A stretch of 64,000 nucleotides of DNA, from the NCBI GenBank assembly GCA_900315035.1, contig OMXO01000002.1, forward strand, positions 28,702 through 92,701. The letters are read 5' to 3'. This document shows positions 31,599 through 41,215 of the stretch, in pieces. Under the pieces are notes generated by a model. The model had not been told where the DNA came from. It ran no database searches and was given only the letters and a program-made list of their open reading frames with translations. Origin of the DNA: an uncultured Prevotella sp. Lineage in GTDB: Bacteria > Bacteroidota > Bacteroidia > Bacteroidales > Bacteroidaceae. How positions within the stretch are numbered: the first letter of the stretch is position 1; each line of letters begins with the position of its first letter. Position numbers and translations under genes: made by a program.

Positions 31599-33569
31599 AT
31601 GAGAAGTATTGTTTCTATTTCATTATTAGTCCGTCTCTATTTGATTATATGCCTGGTTTCGTGTTCCGAGGCTAAATTTGCCGGTGCAGATTCTATTGTT
31701 GGCGATAGTATATGGATGATTGAAAGCAAGGCCAACTTGAAAAAAATGGCATATTCTGGTGAGGTGACGCCAGAAAAAAGATATATAGCACTAGGTTTTG
31801 ATGATTTTCGGACATCGGATTTTTCTTTAGTTATTCCTTTGCTGAATAAATATGGCGCTAAAGCAGAGTTTAATAGAATTCATTATTCTGCAGATGTGAC
31901 AGACGAGGAAAGGCAACTTGTGGAGATGGTGTTGAATAACGGACACGAACTGGGTGATCACACATGGAAACATTATAGTTATATCTTTGATGCTCCATTA
32001 TTTAATGGGCAAAATCCCGATTCTCCAGAAGGAAACCAAGTACCCTTTCCAAGCAACTCTCAACTAAGAGATGATGTGGGAAATGGGAAAAATGCTTTTG
32101 GACACATGCTCTCGGAACCCGTCAAAGTGACTCTTGGAAGTCAGGCGCCTAGTATAGATGCTACATGGAGCAATCTCACTGACGAAGAATGTCAGTATAT
32201 CCGTGAATACTTTTCTGTTATGAAAGACAGGAAAGATGTCATAGAGCGGACTCCCTTGGTGAGGAGACTAGTAGATATTGATGATAATAGTGATTTGATA
32301 GATATATTGGATAACCTCTCAAATACTTATTTGGGTACTTCTGGTAGTTCAAATGGCAGTTGGAGTAGAGAAGATGGGTGTTATAAGGGGGGAATCTTTA
32401 CTGGTTGTAAGACATCCGCGAATCATGAGATTTGGGAGAGAATATTATTGGTAACTAAGTTGTTTGTGCAAGATAAGTTCCATGTCGATTTGTACACTTG
32501 GTCATGGCCAGGATCAAAATCTAGCATGTGTGTGTTCCCATCAAATGGCAAATTGTATTATGATTCTCAGAATAAGCAGCTATTTAATAATTTGGCGAAA
32601 TTTACTTCTTCTTTATTTAGGACAAAGGATGGAGAATACAAGACAAGAAGTTGGACGGATGTGCTTAAAAAAATGGGCTATCTAAGTACTCATGATGCAA
32701 CATACCCGGGACGTAGAGATGGCCAGACCTTGCCGTGTATGTCTTATCAGTATATTATGAATGCTTCTCAGTCAAGACCAGATGCGCTGATATATTCAAC
32801 TAACCGATGTGTAGATTATAGCAAGATTGCTAGTGAATATGAGAAAGACAAATCGTTTATAGGCAAAGAATCTCTTGAGGTTCAAATGTATGACAGAGGG
32901 GGAACCTTTCGAGATGCCATTGAAACATGGCGTAAACATACTGCAAATGGAATTATCTGGGGGGAGGTAATTGATTCTGAGGATACATGGTCTGAAGGCA
33001 TTATTTTGGAAGGCTTGTTGAAATATGGCACTACAACAGGTATAGAGTTCGTGACAAAATCGGAGGCTTATGATATTTCTTTTAATCACTCTCTTATAGA
33101 AGGTAACCTCATTTATAATCCCCATCTAAGGAATACAGCCAAAGAGTTTCTTCCGGAATCCAAAACAGTCCCGTCAAATCCTGATGGATATGAAGGTGAT
33201 TGTAGTGTGGAAAATGAAGATGATATTCCTGTTTTAGTGACAAATGACACTACTGTATATCATCATTTTGGTATTCCATGTGGCAATATTCATTATGAAG
33301 CAGTTGTGAAAGGAAAGGGATTTATAAGGGTTCGGTTCATAAAGAATAGTACAGACATCAATTCGATTGGTTCATCAGAACTTGTATGTGAAAGGAAAAT
33401 AGACTCGGAAAAACAATATTGTATTAATAACATGGATTTCACGGTTCCTACCAATGATATGACTCCTTATGAGCAACGATGTGCAGGATGGGGTAATAAG
33501 ATTATAGGCATTAGACTGGAATATTCTGGTGGCCTACGGATTAAGAATATTATGATGTGTAAGAAATAG
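31599..33569 (+). CDS. Lipoprotein with NodB/CE4-like polysaccharide deacetylase domain
   Basis: 656 residues. A lipoprotein signal peptide ends in LVSC (Cys22). The region 62-130 looks like a carbohydrate esterase 4 core: [29 protein letters not shown] with Asp68/Asp69, then [14 protein letters not shown] with His121 and His125, the expected Asp and HxxxH metal ligands. The rest, including an expected catalytic His near SWPGS and a C-terminal beta-sandwich-like domain (about 545-656), is not assigned. It would act in the periplasm or at the surface, de-N- or de-O-acetylating glycan. More AT-rich than most neighbours. It interrupts the ketoisomerase/aminotransferase set. Confidence 0.75.
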   Translation: MRSIVSISLLVRLYLIICLVSCSEAKFAGADSIVGDSIWMIESKANLKKMAYSGEVTPEKRYIALGFDDFRTSDFSLVIPLLNKYGAKAEFNRIHYSADVTDEERQLVEMVLNNGHELGDHTWKHYSYIFDAPLFNGQNPDSPEGNQVPFPSNSQLRDDVGNGKNAFGHMLSEPVKVTLGSQAPSIDATWSNLTDEECQYIREYFSVMKDRKDVIERTPLVRRLVDIDDNSDLIDILDNLSNTYLGTSGSSNGSWSREDGCYKGGIFTGCKTSANHEIWERILLVTKLFVQDKFHVDLYTWSWPGSKSSMCVFPSNGKLYYDSQNKQLFNNLAKFTSSLFRTKDGEYKTRSWTDVLKKMGYLSTHDATYPGRRDGQTLPCMSYQYIMNASQSRPDALIYSTNRCVDYSKIASEYEKDKSFIGKESLEVQMYDRGGTFRDAIETWRKHTANGIIWGEVIDSEDTWSEGIILEGLLKYGTTTGIEFVTKSEAYDISFNHSLIEGNLIYNPHLRNTAKEFLPESKTVPSNPDGYEGDCSVENEDDIPVLVTNDTTVYHHFGIPCGNIHYEAVVKGKGFIRVRFIKNSTDINSIGSSELVCERKIDSEKQYCINNMDFTVPTNDMTPYEQRCAGWGNKIIGIRLEYSGGLRIKNIMMCKK

Positions 33570-33588
33570 TAGTTGGGATAGTTATAAT

Positions 33589-34713
33589 ATGAATATTCCT
33601 TTTTTATCATTGAAAGATGTAACGGCTCTACATGGGGCAGAGATTAATGAGGCTGTACGCCGTGTGGTTAACGGAGGCTGGTATCTCCAAGGGCAGGAAA
33701 ATGAGCGGTTTGAGCAGAACTATGCTAATTTTATTGGCACGAAGTATTGTATAGGGTGTGCTAATGGACTGGATGCACTTATCTGGATATTCAGAGCCTA
33801 TATTGAGATGGGGGTGATGCAACCTGGTGATGAAGTAATAGTACCGGCTAATACATATATAGCGACCATATTAGCTATTACAGAGAACGGACTAACTCCG
33901 GTGCTCTGTGAACCTAAATTGAATACGTTGGAGATTGATGACAATTTGGTAGAGAGTCTGATTACTCCAAAGACTAAAGCTGTTGCAATCGTGCATCTCT
34001 ATGGCCGTATTGCCTATACACATAAGATTGGTGAGTTGTGCAAGAAATATCATCTAAAATTGATTGAGGATAATGCACAGGCACATGGATGCAAGTTCAT
34101 TGATGGCAAGCTTACAGGTTCTATTGGTGATGCGGCTGGTCATAGTTTTTATCCAGGTAAGAATTTGGGAGCCTTAGGAGATGGCGGTGCTGTCACTACA
34201 AATGATGAAGAACTTGCAAAGACTATTCGCGCTTTGGCAAACTATGGATCTCAGAAAAAATATGTATTTAAATATGCAGGAAGAAATAGTAGGTTAGATG
34301 AAATACAGGCGGCAGTGTTGGATGTTAAACTGAAATATCTTTTAGAGGATAATCAACATAGAAAGAAGGTGGCTCACTATTATTATGAGCATCTTAACAA
34401 TCCGTTGGTCACATTGCCCGACCAACTCCCTGATGATCAGAATGCCTATCATCTTTTTCCGATTCTCGTGTCAGACAGTCTGCGTGATGCCTTGCACGAT
34501 TATCTGGCAGAGAAGGGAATTGGTACGGTTTGCCATTATCCTATTGCGCCTCATCAGCAGGAGTGCTATGCTAAAGAGGCTTGGAATCAGCCTCAGTTAA
34601 GTCTTCCGATTACTGAGAGATTGGCTGATGAGGAGCTGAGTTTGCCAATAGGCCCTGCTATTTCCTTAAGTGATGTTGAAAAGGTTGTTGATACTATTAA
34701 TCAGTTTGTATAA
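33589..34713 (+). CDS. fdtB: FdtB/QdtB-like dTDP-3-amino-3,6-dideoxyhexose aminotransferase
   Basis: 374 residues, DegT/DnrJ/EryC1 family with the normal active site: [15 protein letters not shown] carries the PLP lysine, EDNAQAHG the Asp that contacts the ring nitrogen, and [15 protein letters not shown] the conserved block. The N-terminus [35 protein letters not shown] is very like FdtB/QdtB. It uses PLP and glutamate to aminate the 3-keto sugar made by the FdtA-type enzyme. Clear contrast with the DegT homologue at 19515, which has Arg in place of Lys. Confidence 0.9.
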   Translation: MNIPFLSLKDVTALHGAEINEAVRRVVNGGWYLQGQENERFEQNYANFIGTKYCIGCANGLDALIWIFRAYIEMGVMQPGDEVIVPANTYIATILAITENGLTPVLCEPKLNTLEIDDNLVESLITPKTKAVAIVHLYGRIAYTHKIGELCKKYHLKLIEDNAQAHGCKFIDGKLTGSIGDAAGHSFYPGKNLGALGDGGAVTTNDEELAKTIRALANYGSQKKYVFKYAGRNSRLDEIQAAVLDVKLKYLLEDNQHRKKVAHYYYEHLNNPLVTLPDQLPDDQNAYHLFPILVSDSLRDALHDYLAEKGIGTVCHYPIAPHQQECYAKEAWNQPQLSLPITERLADEELSLPIGPAISLSDVEKVVDTINQFV

Positions 34714-34725
34714 TCGCTAGTCAGG

Positions 34726-36228
34726 ATGAGACCTTATTCGAGTCAGGATATACCTTCCATCTATAGTCAGACTTTGGATTTTGCCAGTCAGCATGCTAAT
34801 GAGAGACACTGGCAAGAGACACTTGATGATGTGGAGGCGGCGGCTGTGTGGGCTTATCATTTTAGTTGGATCTATACTGACCCTAGGGCTGAACAAATGA
34901 TCAGGCTCGTGGCTGATGCGACTTTGAAGAAGGTGGAGGTGACTGATAAGTATGATGATCGTGTGGTCATGATTGATTCGTTTTGCTGGGATAATCATGG
35001 TCTGACACAACAGTATCTACGAGCGATGATGCAGAATGCAATGACCATCTTGTACATCTGTACATCGAACACGATTGATCAAGGGAGTGATATCTTGCAC
35101 GAACTAGGGCATTATGCGAAGGCTGAGGTCTTGTCATTCACTGATGTGAAGTTCAATCAAATAGAAAAATCTGAAAGGATGTGCGAGACCATCAGTCGGT
35201 TTGCACCTGCTCATCTATTTCTTCATATTTCTCCATGGGATAGTACTCCATTGCTTACTTGTCATGCGCTGAGCGGTGTCAATAAGTATAACATAAATAT
35301 CACTGATCACGCCTATTGGCTTGGTGCGTCATTTGTGGACTACAATATCGAGTTCAGGCCTTATGGGGAGACGGTTTCCATCGAGAAACGTGGTTTCCAA
35401 GAACAACAGTTGCTGGTATTACCATTTTATCCAATCATGCCAGTGACTGATGATTTCAAAGGATTTCCAGAATTCCCTTCTGATGCAGTCACTGTGTTTA
35501 CAGGTGGAGCCCTCTATAAGATGCTAGGCAGGCAGGATATCTTCTTCCGTTTGATGGACGCTATTCTGGCTATTGCGCCTAATGTCTATATATTAGTGGC
35601 AGGCTTTGACCCTGACAAACGCTTCGACCAGGGTCTGAATAGCATGCGACACAAAGAGCGGGTGTTCCAGCTTGGTCCGCGTTCTGATATTAATGCTGTC
35701 TTTGAAAATACAGACATTTTCTTAGGAACATATCCTACCAGCGGTGGACTTATGAACCAATTTGCTGCGAGACACGGGAAACCGATAATTGCCTATTGTG
35801 AGGAGGGAGATGCTGAAGGTAGAATAGAGGAACTGCTAAACCATCAGGATGCGATGTTTCAGTCTTTCTCAGTGATGGATGATCTGATGGACTATGCCAA
35901 GAGGCTGATTTTGGATAAGGATTATCGCATACATGAAGGTGACAGATTGAAACGAGGTCTTATGACAGAAGAACGATTCGCTCAAGAGTTTTGTCAGTTG
36001 GTCTCTACTCGGAAATCAGACCGGCCTCTGACCTATGATGAAATTAATTATGAAACTTTCTTCCATCGCTATCTTGACCTGGAGAATCAGAGTGGCTTCC
36101 CAGCTACCAAACAGCTGGTCATGGCATTAAAGATGGATGTGTTGAAATCAAAGGTGTGTCGGATTAATCTTCTGGAGATGCTTGGCCGTTGTACACTTGA
36201 GAAATTGCATCGTTCCATTGGCCATTAA
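34726..36228 (+). CDS. Putative GT-B glycosyltransferase
   Basis: 500 residues with no signal peptide. The C-terminal half has features of GT-B enzymes: AVTVFTGGALYKMLGRQD, NVYILVAGFDPDKRF, RVFQLGPRSDINAVFENTDIFLGTYPTSGGLMNQFAARHGKPIIAY, the last resembling donor-binding segments of O-GlcNAc-transferase-like and GT4 enzymes. The N-terminal half is not recognised. It lies between fdtB and an O-acetyltransferase, so probably adds one residue of the repeat unit. Acceptor and donor unknown. Confidence 0.65.
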   Translation: MRPYSSQDIPSIYSQTLDFASQHANERHWQETLDDVEAAAVWAYHFSWIYTDPRAEQMIRLVADATLKKVEVTDKYDDRVVMIDSFCWDNHGLTQQYLRAMMQNAMTILYICTSNTIDQGSDILHELGHYAKAEVLSFTDVKFNQIEKSERMCETISRFAPAHLFLHISPWDSTPLLTCHALSGVNKYNINITDHAYWLGASFVDYNIEFRPYGETVSIEKRGFQEQQLLVLPFYPIMPVTDDFKGFPEFPSDAVTVFTGGALYKMLGRQDIFFRLMDAILAIAPNVYILVAGFDPDKRFDQGLNSMRHKERVFQLGPRSDINAVFENTDIFLGTYPTSGGLMNQFAARHGKPIIAYCEEGDAEGRIEELLNHQDAMFQSFSVMDDLMDYAKRLILDKDYRIHEGDRLKRGLMTEERFAQEFCQLVSTRKSDRPLTYDEINYETFFHRYLDLENQSGFPATKQLVMALKMDVLKSKVCRINLLEMLGRCTLEKLHRSIGH

Positions 36229-36261
36229 AACGAGTCTGAATGTGACGTTTACAAGCAAGTC

Positions 36262-36897
36262 ATGAAGAATTTGGTGAAAGCTCTGTTGGGGGTAGTGATG
36301 TGTGGAGCTAGTAGACTCTACCCTTATAAATTAAGTCTGTGGCTAAAGGCCCAGAGAAATACGTTTTATACATTATGGATCCGCCATTTCCTAGGTGGCG
36401 TGGGCGAGCATTCATGGATTGGTTTCCCCTGCCTGTTGCAGGGCGGTGGCCAAAAGCAAATCAAGATAGGCGACTATACTAGTATCGACCGACATAGTGT
36501 TCTCGGTTGCTGGCAACAGTTTGGCACGCTGACATATCATCCTTCCATTACCATCGGCAATAACTGTTGCATTGGTGAGTATAACCAGATATCAGCCTGT
36601 CAGGAAGTAATGATAGGCGATGGACTGTTGACGGGGCGTTATGTATATATTGGGGATAATGCTCATGGAGGACTTTCTGTTGAAGAATCGTCCGTGCCTC
36701 CAGTTCAGCGTCAGCTGATTTCCAAAGGGCCAGTTGTGATTGGAAACCATGTGTGGATAGGGGATAAGGCATCCATTCTTGCTGGTGTTCATATTGGCGA
36801 CAATGTTATTGTTGCTGCCAATGCTGTTGTTACACATGATGTCCCTGCAAACTGTGTAGTGGCGGGTATCCCGGCAAAGATTATCAAACGTATATGA
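36262..36897 (+). CDS. Left-handed beta-helix O-acetyltransferase (WbbJ/CatB-like)
   Basis: 211 residues. After a hydrophobic N-terminal helix, hexapeptide repeats run from about residue 65 (QIKIGDYTSIDRHSVLG ... SITIGNNCCIGEYNQISA) to the conserved C-terminal block VVIGNHVWIGDKASILAGVHIGDNVIVAANAVVTHDVPANCVVAGIPAKII. The catalytic His candidate is in GDNAHGG. Uses acetyl-CoA to acetylate a sugar; the end resembles maltose/galactoside acetyltransferases more than FdtC/QdtC N-acetyltransferases. Overlaps the next gene by ATGA. Confidence 0.88.
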   Translation: MKNLVKALLGVVMCGASRLYPYKLSLWLKAQRNTFYTLWIRHFLGGVGEHSWIGFPCLLQGGGQKQIKIGDYTSIDRHSVLGCWQQFGTLTYHPSITIGNNCCIGEYNQISACQEVMIGDGLLTGRYVYIGDNAHGGLSVEESSVPPVQRQLISKGPVVIGNHVWIGDKASILAGVHIGDNVIVAANAVVTHDVPANCVVAGIPAKIIKRI

Positions 36898-37955
36898 AGA
36901 AACCTCAAGTAATAGCATTTTATCTTCCACAGTTTTATCCGACACCGGAAAACGACAAATGGTGGGGTGAGGGATTTACAGAATGGACGAATGTAGCGAA
37001 GGCTCGCCCCTTGTTTAAAGGCCATTATCAGCCTAAGTTGCCAGGGAAGTTAGGCTTTTATGACTTACGTCTTCCTGAGACCCGTGAGGCGCAGGCTGAT
37101 CTGGCTCGTGAGGCTGGTGTGGATGCCTTCTGCTATTGGCACTATTGGTTTAATGGCCGTAGGCTGTTGGATCGTGTCTTTACGGAAGTGGTGGATTCTG
37201 GCAAACCTGATTTCCCGTTCTGTCTCTGTTGGGCTAACCACAGCTGGTATCAGAAGACCTGGGATCCCAACAAGCCGAATCGTCTACTGATGGAACAGAC
37301 CTATCCTGGTGAACAGGATTATATCGCCCATTTCAAGGCCATGTTACCCGCCTTCAAGGATCATCGATACATGAAAATTGAAGGGAAACTAGTGTTTGGC
37401 ATTTTTGAACCTGATGCCATCCCGTCATTTGCCCTGATGAAAGAAATATGGAATCGTTTGGCTGTTGAGAATGGACTTCATGGTTTCTATTTCTTTGGCT
37501 TGGCTCAAGGTGAGGCTAGGGCTCATATGATTGTGAAGGAAAAATATGATGCTGTAGTATATGATAATATGGCAACGGTCTATGACCGGAACTGGTCGTT
37601 GACCAGAAGGGCATTGGACAAGATTTTGCATCGTCCCCATGTGATTCACTATGAGGATTATGCGAAAGAGACAATTGCCTATTTCAAGGAGCATCCTCAA
37701 TACATTCCATGTCTTGTTCCCAATTTCGACCATTCTCCACGTTCAGGGTTGAAAGGCATTATCTTGCATAAGAGTACTCCTCAGAAGTGGGAACGGTTGT
37801 TTAAGGCGGTGTATGAGCAACAGGTCAGAAAAGAGTCACCCTTGCTGGTCATCAAGTCATGGAACGAGTGGGGTGAAGGTAATTATCTGGAACCTGACGA
37901 GACATTTGGTAAGGCATACCTGGAGGTTATCAGAAAAGTTAGAAATCAATTTTAA
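36894..37955 (+). CDS. WbsX-like protein (GH99-related)
   Basis: 353 residues. The opening KKPQVIAFYLPQFYPTPENDKWWGEGFTEWTNVAKARPLFKGHYQPKLP, followed by FCYWHYWFNGRRLLDRV, FCLCWANHSWYQKTWDP and IKSWNEWGEGNYLEPD, is characteristic of the WbsX family found in O-antigen clusters. The family is annotated as a glycosyltransferase but is related to GH99 endo-mannosidase-type hydrolases. Which activity applies here is open. No signal peptide, so cytoplasmic. Confidence 0.88.
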   Translation: MKKPQVIAFYLPQFYPTPENDKWWGEGFTEWTNVAKARPLFKGHYQPKLPGKLGFYDLRLPETREAQADLAREAGVDAFCYWHYWFNGRRLLDRVFTEVVDSGKPDFPFCLCWANHSWYQKTWDPNKPNRLLMEQTYPGEQDYIAHFKAMLPAFKDHRYMKIEGKLVFGIFEPDAIPSFALMKEIWNRLAVENGLHGFYFFGLAQGEARAHMIVKEKYDAVVYDNMATVYDRNWSLTRRALDKILHRPHVIHYEDYAKETIAYFKEHPQYIPCLVPNFDHSPRSGLKGIILHKSTPQKWERLFKAVYEQQVRKESPLLVIKSWNEWGEGNYLEPDETFGKAYLEVIRKVRNQF

Positions 37956-37970
37956 ACATTCATAAAGAAG

Positions 37971-38849
37971 ATGGCAAAAATCTCAGTCGTCATGTGCTGT
38001 TATAATTCCGAGCGGTACATCAAAGAGACAATCGATAGCGTTTTGGGACAAACATTTCAGGATTTTGAATTTATCATATGGAATGATGGATCAACAGACT
38101 CCACCAAGGCCATCGTGGAGAGTTATCATGATTCGAGAATTCAACTTTTTTCGGATGTTAATCGTGGAGAGGGCATGGCTGCACAGTTAGCATGTCGTCA
38201 TGTCACCGCAAAATATATCGCCCGTATTGATTCTGATGATGTGTGGCTACCAGAGAAATTGGCATTGCAATATGACTACATGGAATCCCACCCTCAAACA
38301 GTTTTGTTGTCATGCCCTGTTATCTATATTGATGATAAGAGTGTGGAACTGGGACATTCATTCCCTGTGACGAGAATTTCATATCTGAAGAGGTCCATAG
38401 CCAAGGAGAACAGATTTCCCCATTCTGGGGCTATTTATCGTACTGATATTTATAATAAGGTGGGAGGGTATAATAATGTCAGGTATTTCCAAGATCGGTT
38501 GCTGTTCTGGAAAATGAGTGATTACGGCGATTTGGCCTTGCTTCCCCTGCCATTGGTGAAATACCGCATGTTGGCTGGTTCTGTGGCGCATCGGATCGAT
38601 AGTTCCCCTTATAAGGAGATCATCTGGGCCTATAAGGACAAAATCTATAACGAGAAGGGTGCTAATGAGACAGACATCAAATTGTATAATACTATTTATG
38701 ATTTGATTGAAAAGAATCATAATGATGCGTTCGTATATAAACAGGATAAACTGAACAAACTATATAATGTGTTACGTAAATTGCTGGGTGATGTCACAGC
38801 TTACCAACTCATTGTCAGTATCAAGAATGTCGCCTCATTTCTGTTTTAA
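37971..38849 (+). CDS. Family 2 glycosyltransferase
   Basis: 292 residues of GT-A fold: ISVVMCCYNSERYIKETIDSVLGQTFQDFEFIIWNDGSTDSTKAI at the N-terminus and the DxD-type motif in IARIDSDDVWLPEKLALQ. FPHSGAIYRTDIYNKVGGYN is the usual downstream GT2 block. An inverting transferase that adds a sugar to the lipid-linked repeat unit on the cytoplasmic face. Donor unknown. Last gene before the phosphorylcholine module. Confidence 0.9.
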   Translation: MAKISVVMCCYNSERYIKETIDSVLGQTFQDFEFIIWNDGSTDSTKAIVESYHDSRIQLFSDVNRGEGMAAQLACRHVTAKYIARIDSDDVWLPEKLALQYDYMESHPQTVLLSCPVIYIDDKSVELGHSFPVTRISYLKRSIAKENRFPHSGAIYRTDIYNKVGGYNNVRYFQDRLLFWKMSDYGDLALLPLPLVKYRMLAGSVAHRIDSSPYKEIIWAYKDKIYNEKGANETDIKLYNTIYDLIEKNHNDAFVYKQDKLNKLYNVLRKLLGDVTAYQLIVSIKNVASFLF

Positions 38850-38881
38850 TGTGGTAGGATTCCCCCGATAATATCGAACTA

Positions 38882-39613
38882 ATGATGAGAAAGCTTATAT
38901 ATACGATTATGCTGTGTCTAGGCTTCGTCAGCTTGCAGGCACAAGAGACTAGTAAACGTGAGTCTAATTTCCATGTTGGTGTTGATCTGCAGACCAAGTA
39001 CATTTGGCGTGGTATGGAGATGATGACAGAGGATGCAGCCCCAGTGATTTTCCCTTGCCTGAACTATTCTAATAAAGGTTTTTATGCTTATGCGATGGGT
39101 GGCTATGCCATCAATGGCAAGTATAGTGAGGTTGATTTAGGTCTTAACTATACCTATAAGTGGCTGACCATTGGAATCAATGACTATTATTATCCGACGT
39201 TAGACACCCCCGAAGACCAGTATTTCAACTTCAAGAGCCGTGAGACAGGCCATTGGTTGGAGGCCGTCCTGACCATTGCTCCGGAGACAGTACCTATTCA
39301 TTTTGTACTGAGTAATTACTTTGCTGGTGCTGATAAGAAAGTTGATGGTAAACAGGCTTATTCTACGTATGCAGAGCTGGGTGGCCACTATGAATTCCTC
39401 AACGACCATCGTTTAGGGTTGAATACAGGTGTGGCATTCAACAAGAGTTGCTATAATGGCTATGCCCACAGTTTCGGCGTCTGTAATATCGAGTTGAAAT
39501 ATACCTATAGATTAGCTATGAAGAATTTCACCCTTCCGCTAAGTGTCGCCTATATCGTCAACCCTGTTTACGAGAAGTCACATGTGAATTTCATCGCATC
39601 ATTTGCCTTTTAA
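38882..39613 (+). CDS. Outer-membrane beta-barrel, TorF-like putative porin
   Basis: 243 residues with a signal peptide (MMRKLIYTIMLCLGFVSLQAQ). The mature start HVGVDLQTKYIWRGMEMMTEDAAPVIFPCLNYSNKGFYAYAMGG and alternating strands such as EVDLGLNYTYKWLTIGINDYYYP resemble the TIGR02001/TorF putative porin family, with a terminal Phe (ASFAF). It is the only outer-membrane barrel in the operon and is placed immediately before the choline kinase fusion (6 bases) and choline transporter genes, so a choline entry channel is a plausible role (inference). Confidence 0.75.
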   Translation: MMRKLIYTIMLCLGFVSLQAQETSKRESNFHVGVDLQTKYIWRGMEMMTEDAAPVIFPCLNYSNKGFYAYAMGGYAINGKYSEVDLGLNYTYKWLTIGINDYYYPTLDTPEDQYFNFKSRETGHWLEAVLTIAPETVPIHFVLSNYFAGADKKVDGKQAYSTYAELGGHYEFLNDHRLGLNTGVAFNKSCYNGYAHSFGVCNIELKYTYRLAMKNFTLPLSVAYIVNPVYEKSHVNFIASFAF

Positions 39614-39619
39614 GAAACG

Positions 39620-41212
39620 ATGAGAACAGCAGTCATTCTGGCAGCTCGAAGAGAAAAGGACTCGGAGACTCCATATCCTCTGATACCTTTTGATGGAAAT
39701 GTCTGTCTTATAGACAGAACACTAGACATCCTTTCCCGTTTGGGATTCGACCATATCGCCATTGTTGTAGGCTTCCAGGCAGGACTCTTTGGGAAATATG
39801 CCAGCCCACAGGTCAAACTGATCCAAGCACCGGATTATAAATATACGGCTTCAATGGCTTCACTGGCAGTTGCCAAGGACTTTATTCAGGAAGATTTCTT
39901 GCTGGTAGAGGGTGATACCTTCTTTGAGAGTAAGGTCTTGGAGTCCTTGGCTAAGACAGCGCAAAAGAACTGTCTGACCATCACTGAGGAGTCTGGCAGT
40001 GGTGATGAGGCTTTTGTAGAGACAAATCAAGGCTTTATTACAAAGGTTAGTAAGGATAAGCATCAGTTATGTCGATTTGAGGGCGAACTGATGGGAATTA
40101 GCAAAATCTCCTTCGAAACATATCAGCAGATGCTTCGCAGATGGAAGCAGTGTAACAATTCGCTAATGAACTACGAATATATGTTTATGGATTGCACCTC
40201 TGTCTTGGAACGCTCCTTCCTGCGGTTTACAAACTTGATTTGGGGCGAGGTTGATAAAGAAGAGGACTTGTATAATCTTCGAAACTATATCTATCCCAAA
40301 CTGAGACGCAAGGAAAACCCTTTCGATCATGATAACCTGGTATCTTATCTTCAGAAGATGTTCCCTAATGTAGATGTGGCTTCAAAGGCAGTCATTGAAC
40401 AGATAGGCGGATTGTCAAATAAAAATTTTAAAGTGACGTTTCCTGACCGGGAATACGTGCTTCGGGTTCCTGGTAATGGCTCCCAGGGCATGGTTGTCAG
40501 GACTTTCGAGGAGCAGAACTCGTTTCAGGGATGTCGGTTGGGTATCAGTCCGAATATATCTTATTTTGATCATCAGACAGGTATTAAATTGACTGACTAT
40601 ATCCATCAGGCGGAAACTTTGAATGCTGGTACGATTCAACGTAAGGACAATCTTCAGCAAGTGGTGGGTATCTATAAGACCCTTCACCATTCAAACATCC
40701 GTTTCAATAATGATTTTAATGTCTTCCATGAGATTCGGAAATATGAGACCCTGATGGCTCAGTGTGATGGACATATGTATGATGGTTATGAGACTATTCG
40801 TGAAGACCTGTTTGCCATGGAATCAAGACTGAATCAGCTCGGTGTACAGGTCCTGCCTTGTCATAATGATGCCGTTCCAGAGAATTTTATCAAAGATGAA
40901 CATGGCAAGATCTATATCATCGATTGGGAATACAGTGGAATGAATGATCCTCACTGGGAGTTTGCGGCTCTATTCTTGGAGTCAGACTTCTCTGAGGAAA
41001 GCCAGGAATTCTTCTTGGACTGCTATTTTGAGGGCGATGTACCAGCCAAGGCCAAGAAAAAAATCCTTATTTATGAGTTCCTTCAGGATATACTTTGGTC
41101 CATTTGGACGGTCATCAAGGAGAAACAAGGCGATAACCTGGGGTCCTATGGCATTGACCGGTTCAATCGTGGTTTATCCACATTACGTAAATTGAAACAA
41201 CAGCAAAACTAA
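39620..41212 (+). CDS. licA: LicC-LicA fusion: degenerate nucleotidyltransferase plus choline kinase
   Basis: 530 residues. Residues 1-235 fold like a nucleotidyltransferase (RTAVILAARREKDSETPYPLIPF ... FLLVEGDTFFESKVL), but the GxGxR loop reads ARREKDSE and the PK lysine is a Tyr. Residues ~240-530 form a LicA-type choline/ethanolamine kinase: GGLSNKNFKVTFPDREYVLRVPG, Brenner motif LPCHNDAVPENFI with His415/Asp417, and IIDWEYSGMNDPHWEFA with Asp435. It would phosphorylate imported choline to phosphocholine. LicC-LicA fusions are known from Treponema. First enzyme of the lic module. Confidence 0.9.
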   Translation: MRTAVILAARREKDSETPYPLIPFDGNVCLIDRTLDILSRLGFDHIAIVVGFQAGLFGKYASPQVKLIQAPDYKYTASMASLAVAKDFIQEDFLLVEGDTFFESKVLESLAKTAQKNCLTITEESGSGDEAFVETNQGFITKVSKDKHQLCRFEGELMGISKISFETYQQMLRRWKQCNNSLMNYEYMFMDCTSVLERSFLRFTNLIWGEVDKEEDLYNLRNYIYPKLRRKENPFDHDNLVSYLQKMFPNVDVASKAVIEQIGGLSNKNFKVTFPDREYVLRVPGNGSQGMVVRTFEEQNSFQGCRLGISPNISYFDHQTGIKLTDYIHQAETLNAGTIQRKDNLQQVVGIYKTLHHSNIRFNNDFNVFHEIRKYETLMAQCDGHMYDGYETIREDLFAMESRLNQLGVQVLPCHNDAVPENFIKDEHGKIYIIDWEYSGMNDPHWEFAALFLESDFSEESQEFFLDCYFEGDVPAKAKKKILIYEFLQDILWSIWTVIKEKQGDNLGSYGIDRFNRGLSTLRKLKQQQN

Positions 41213-41215
41213 AAA

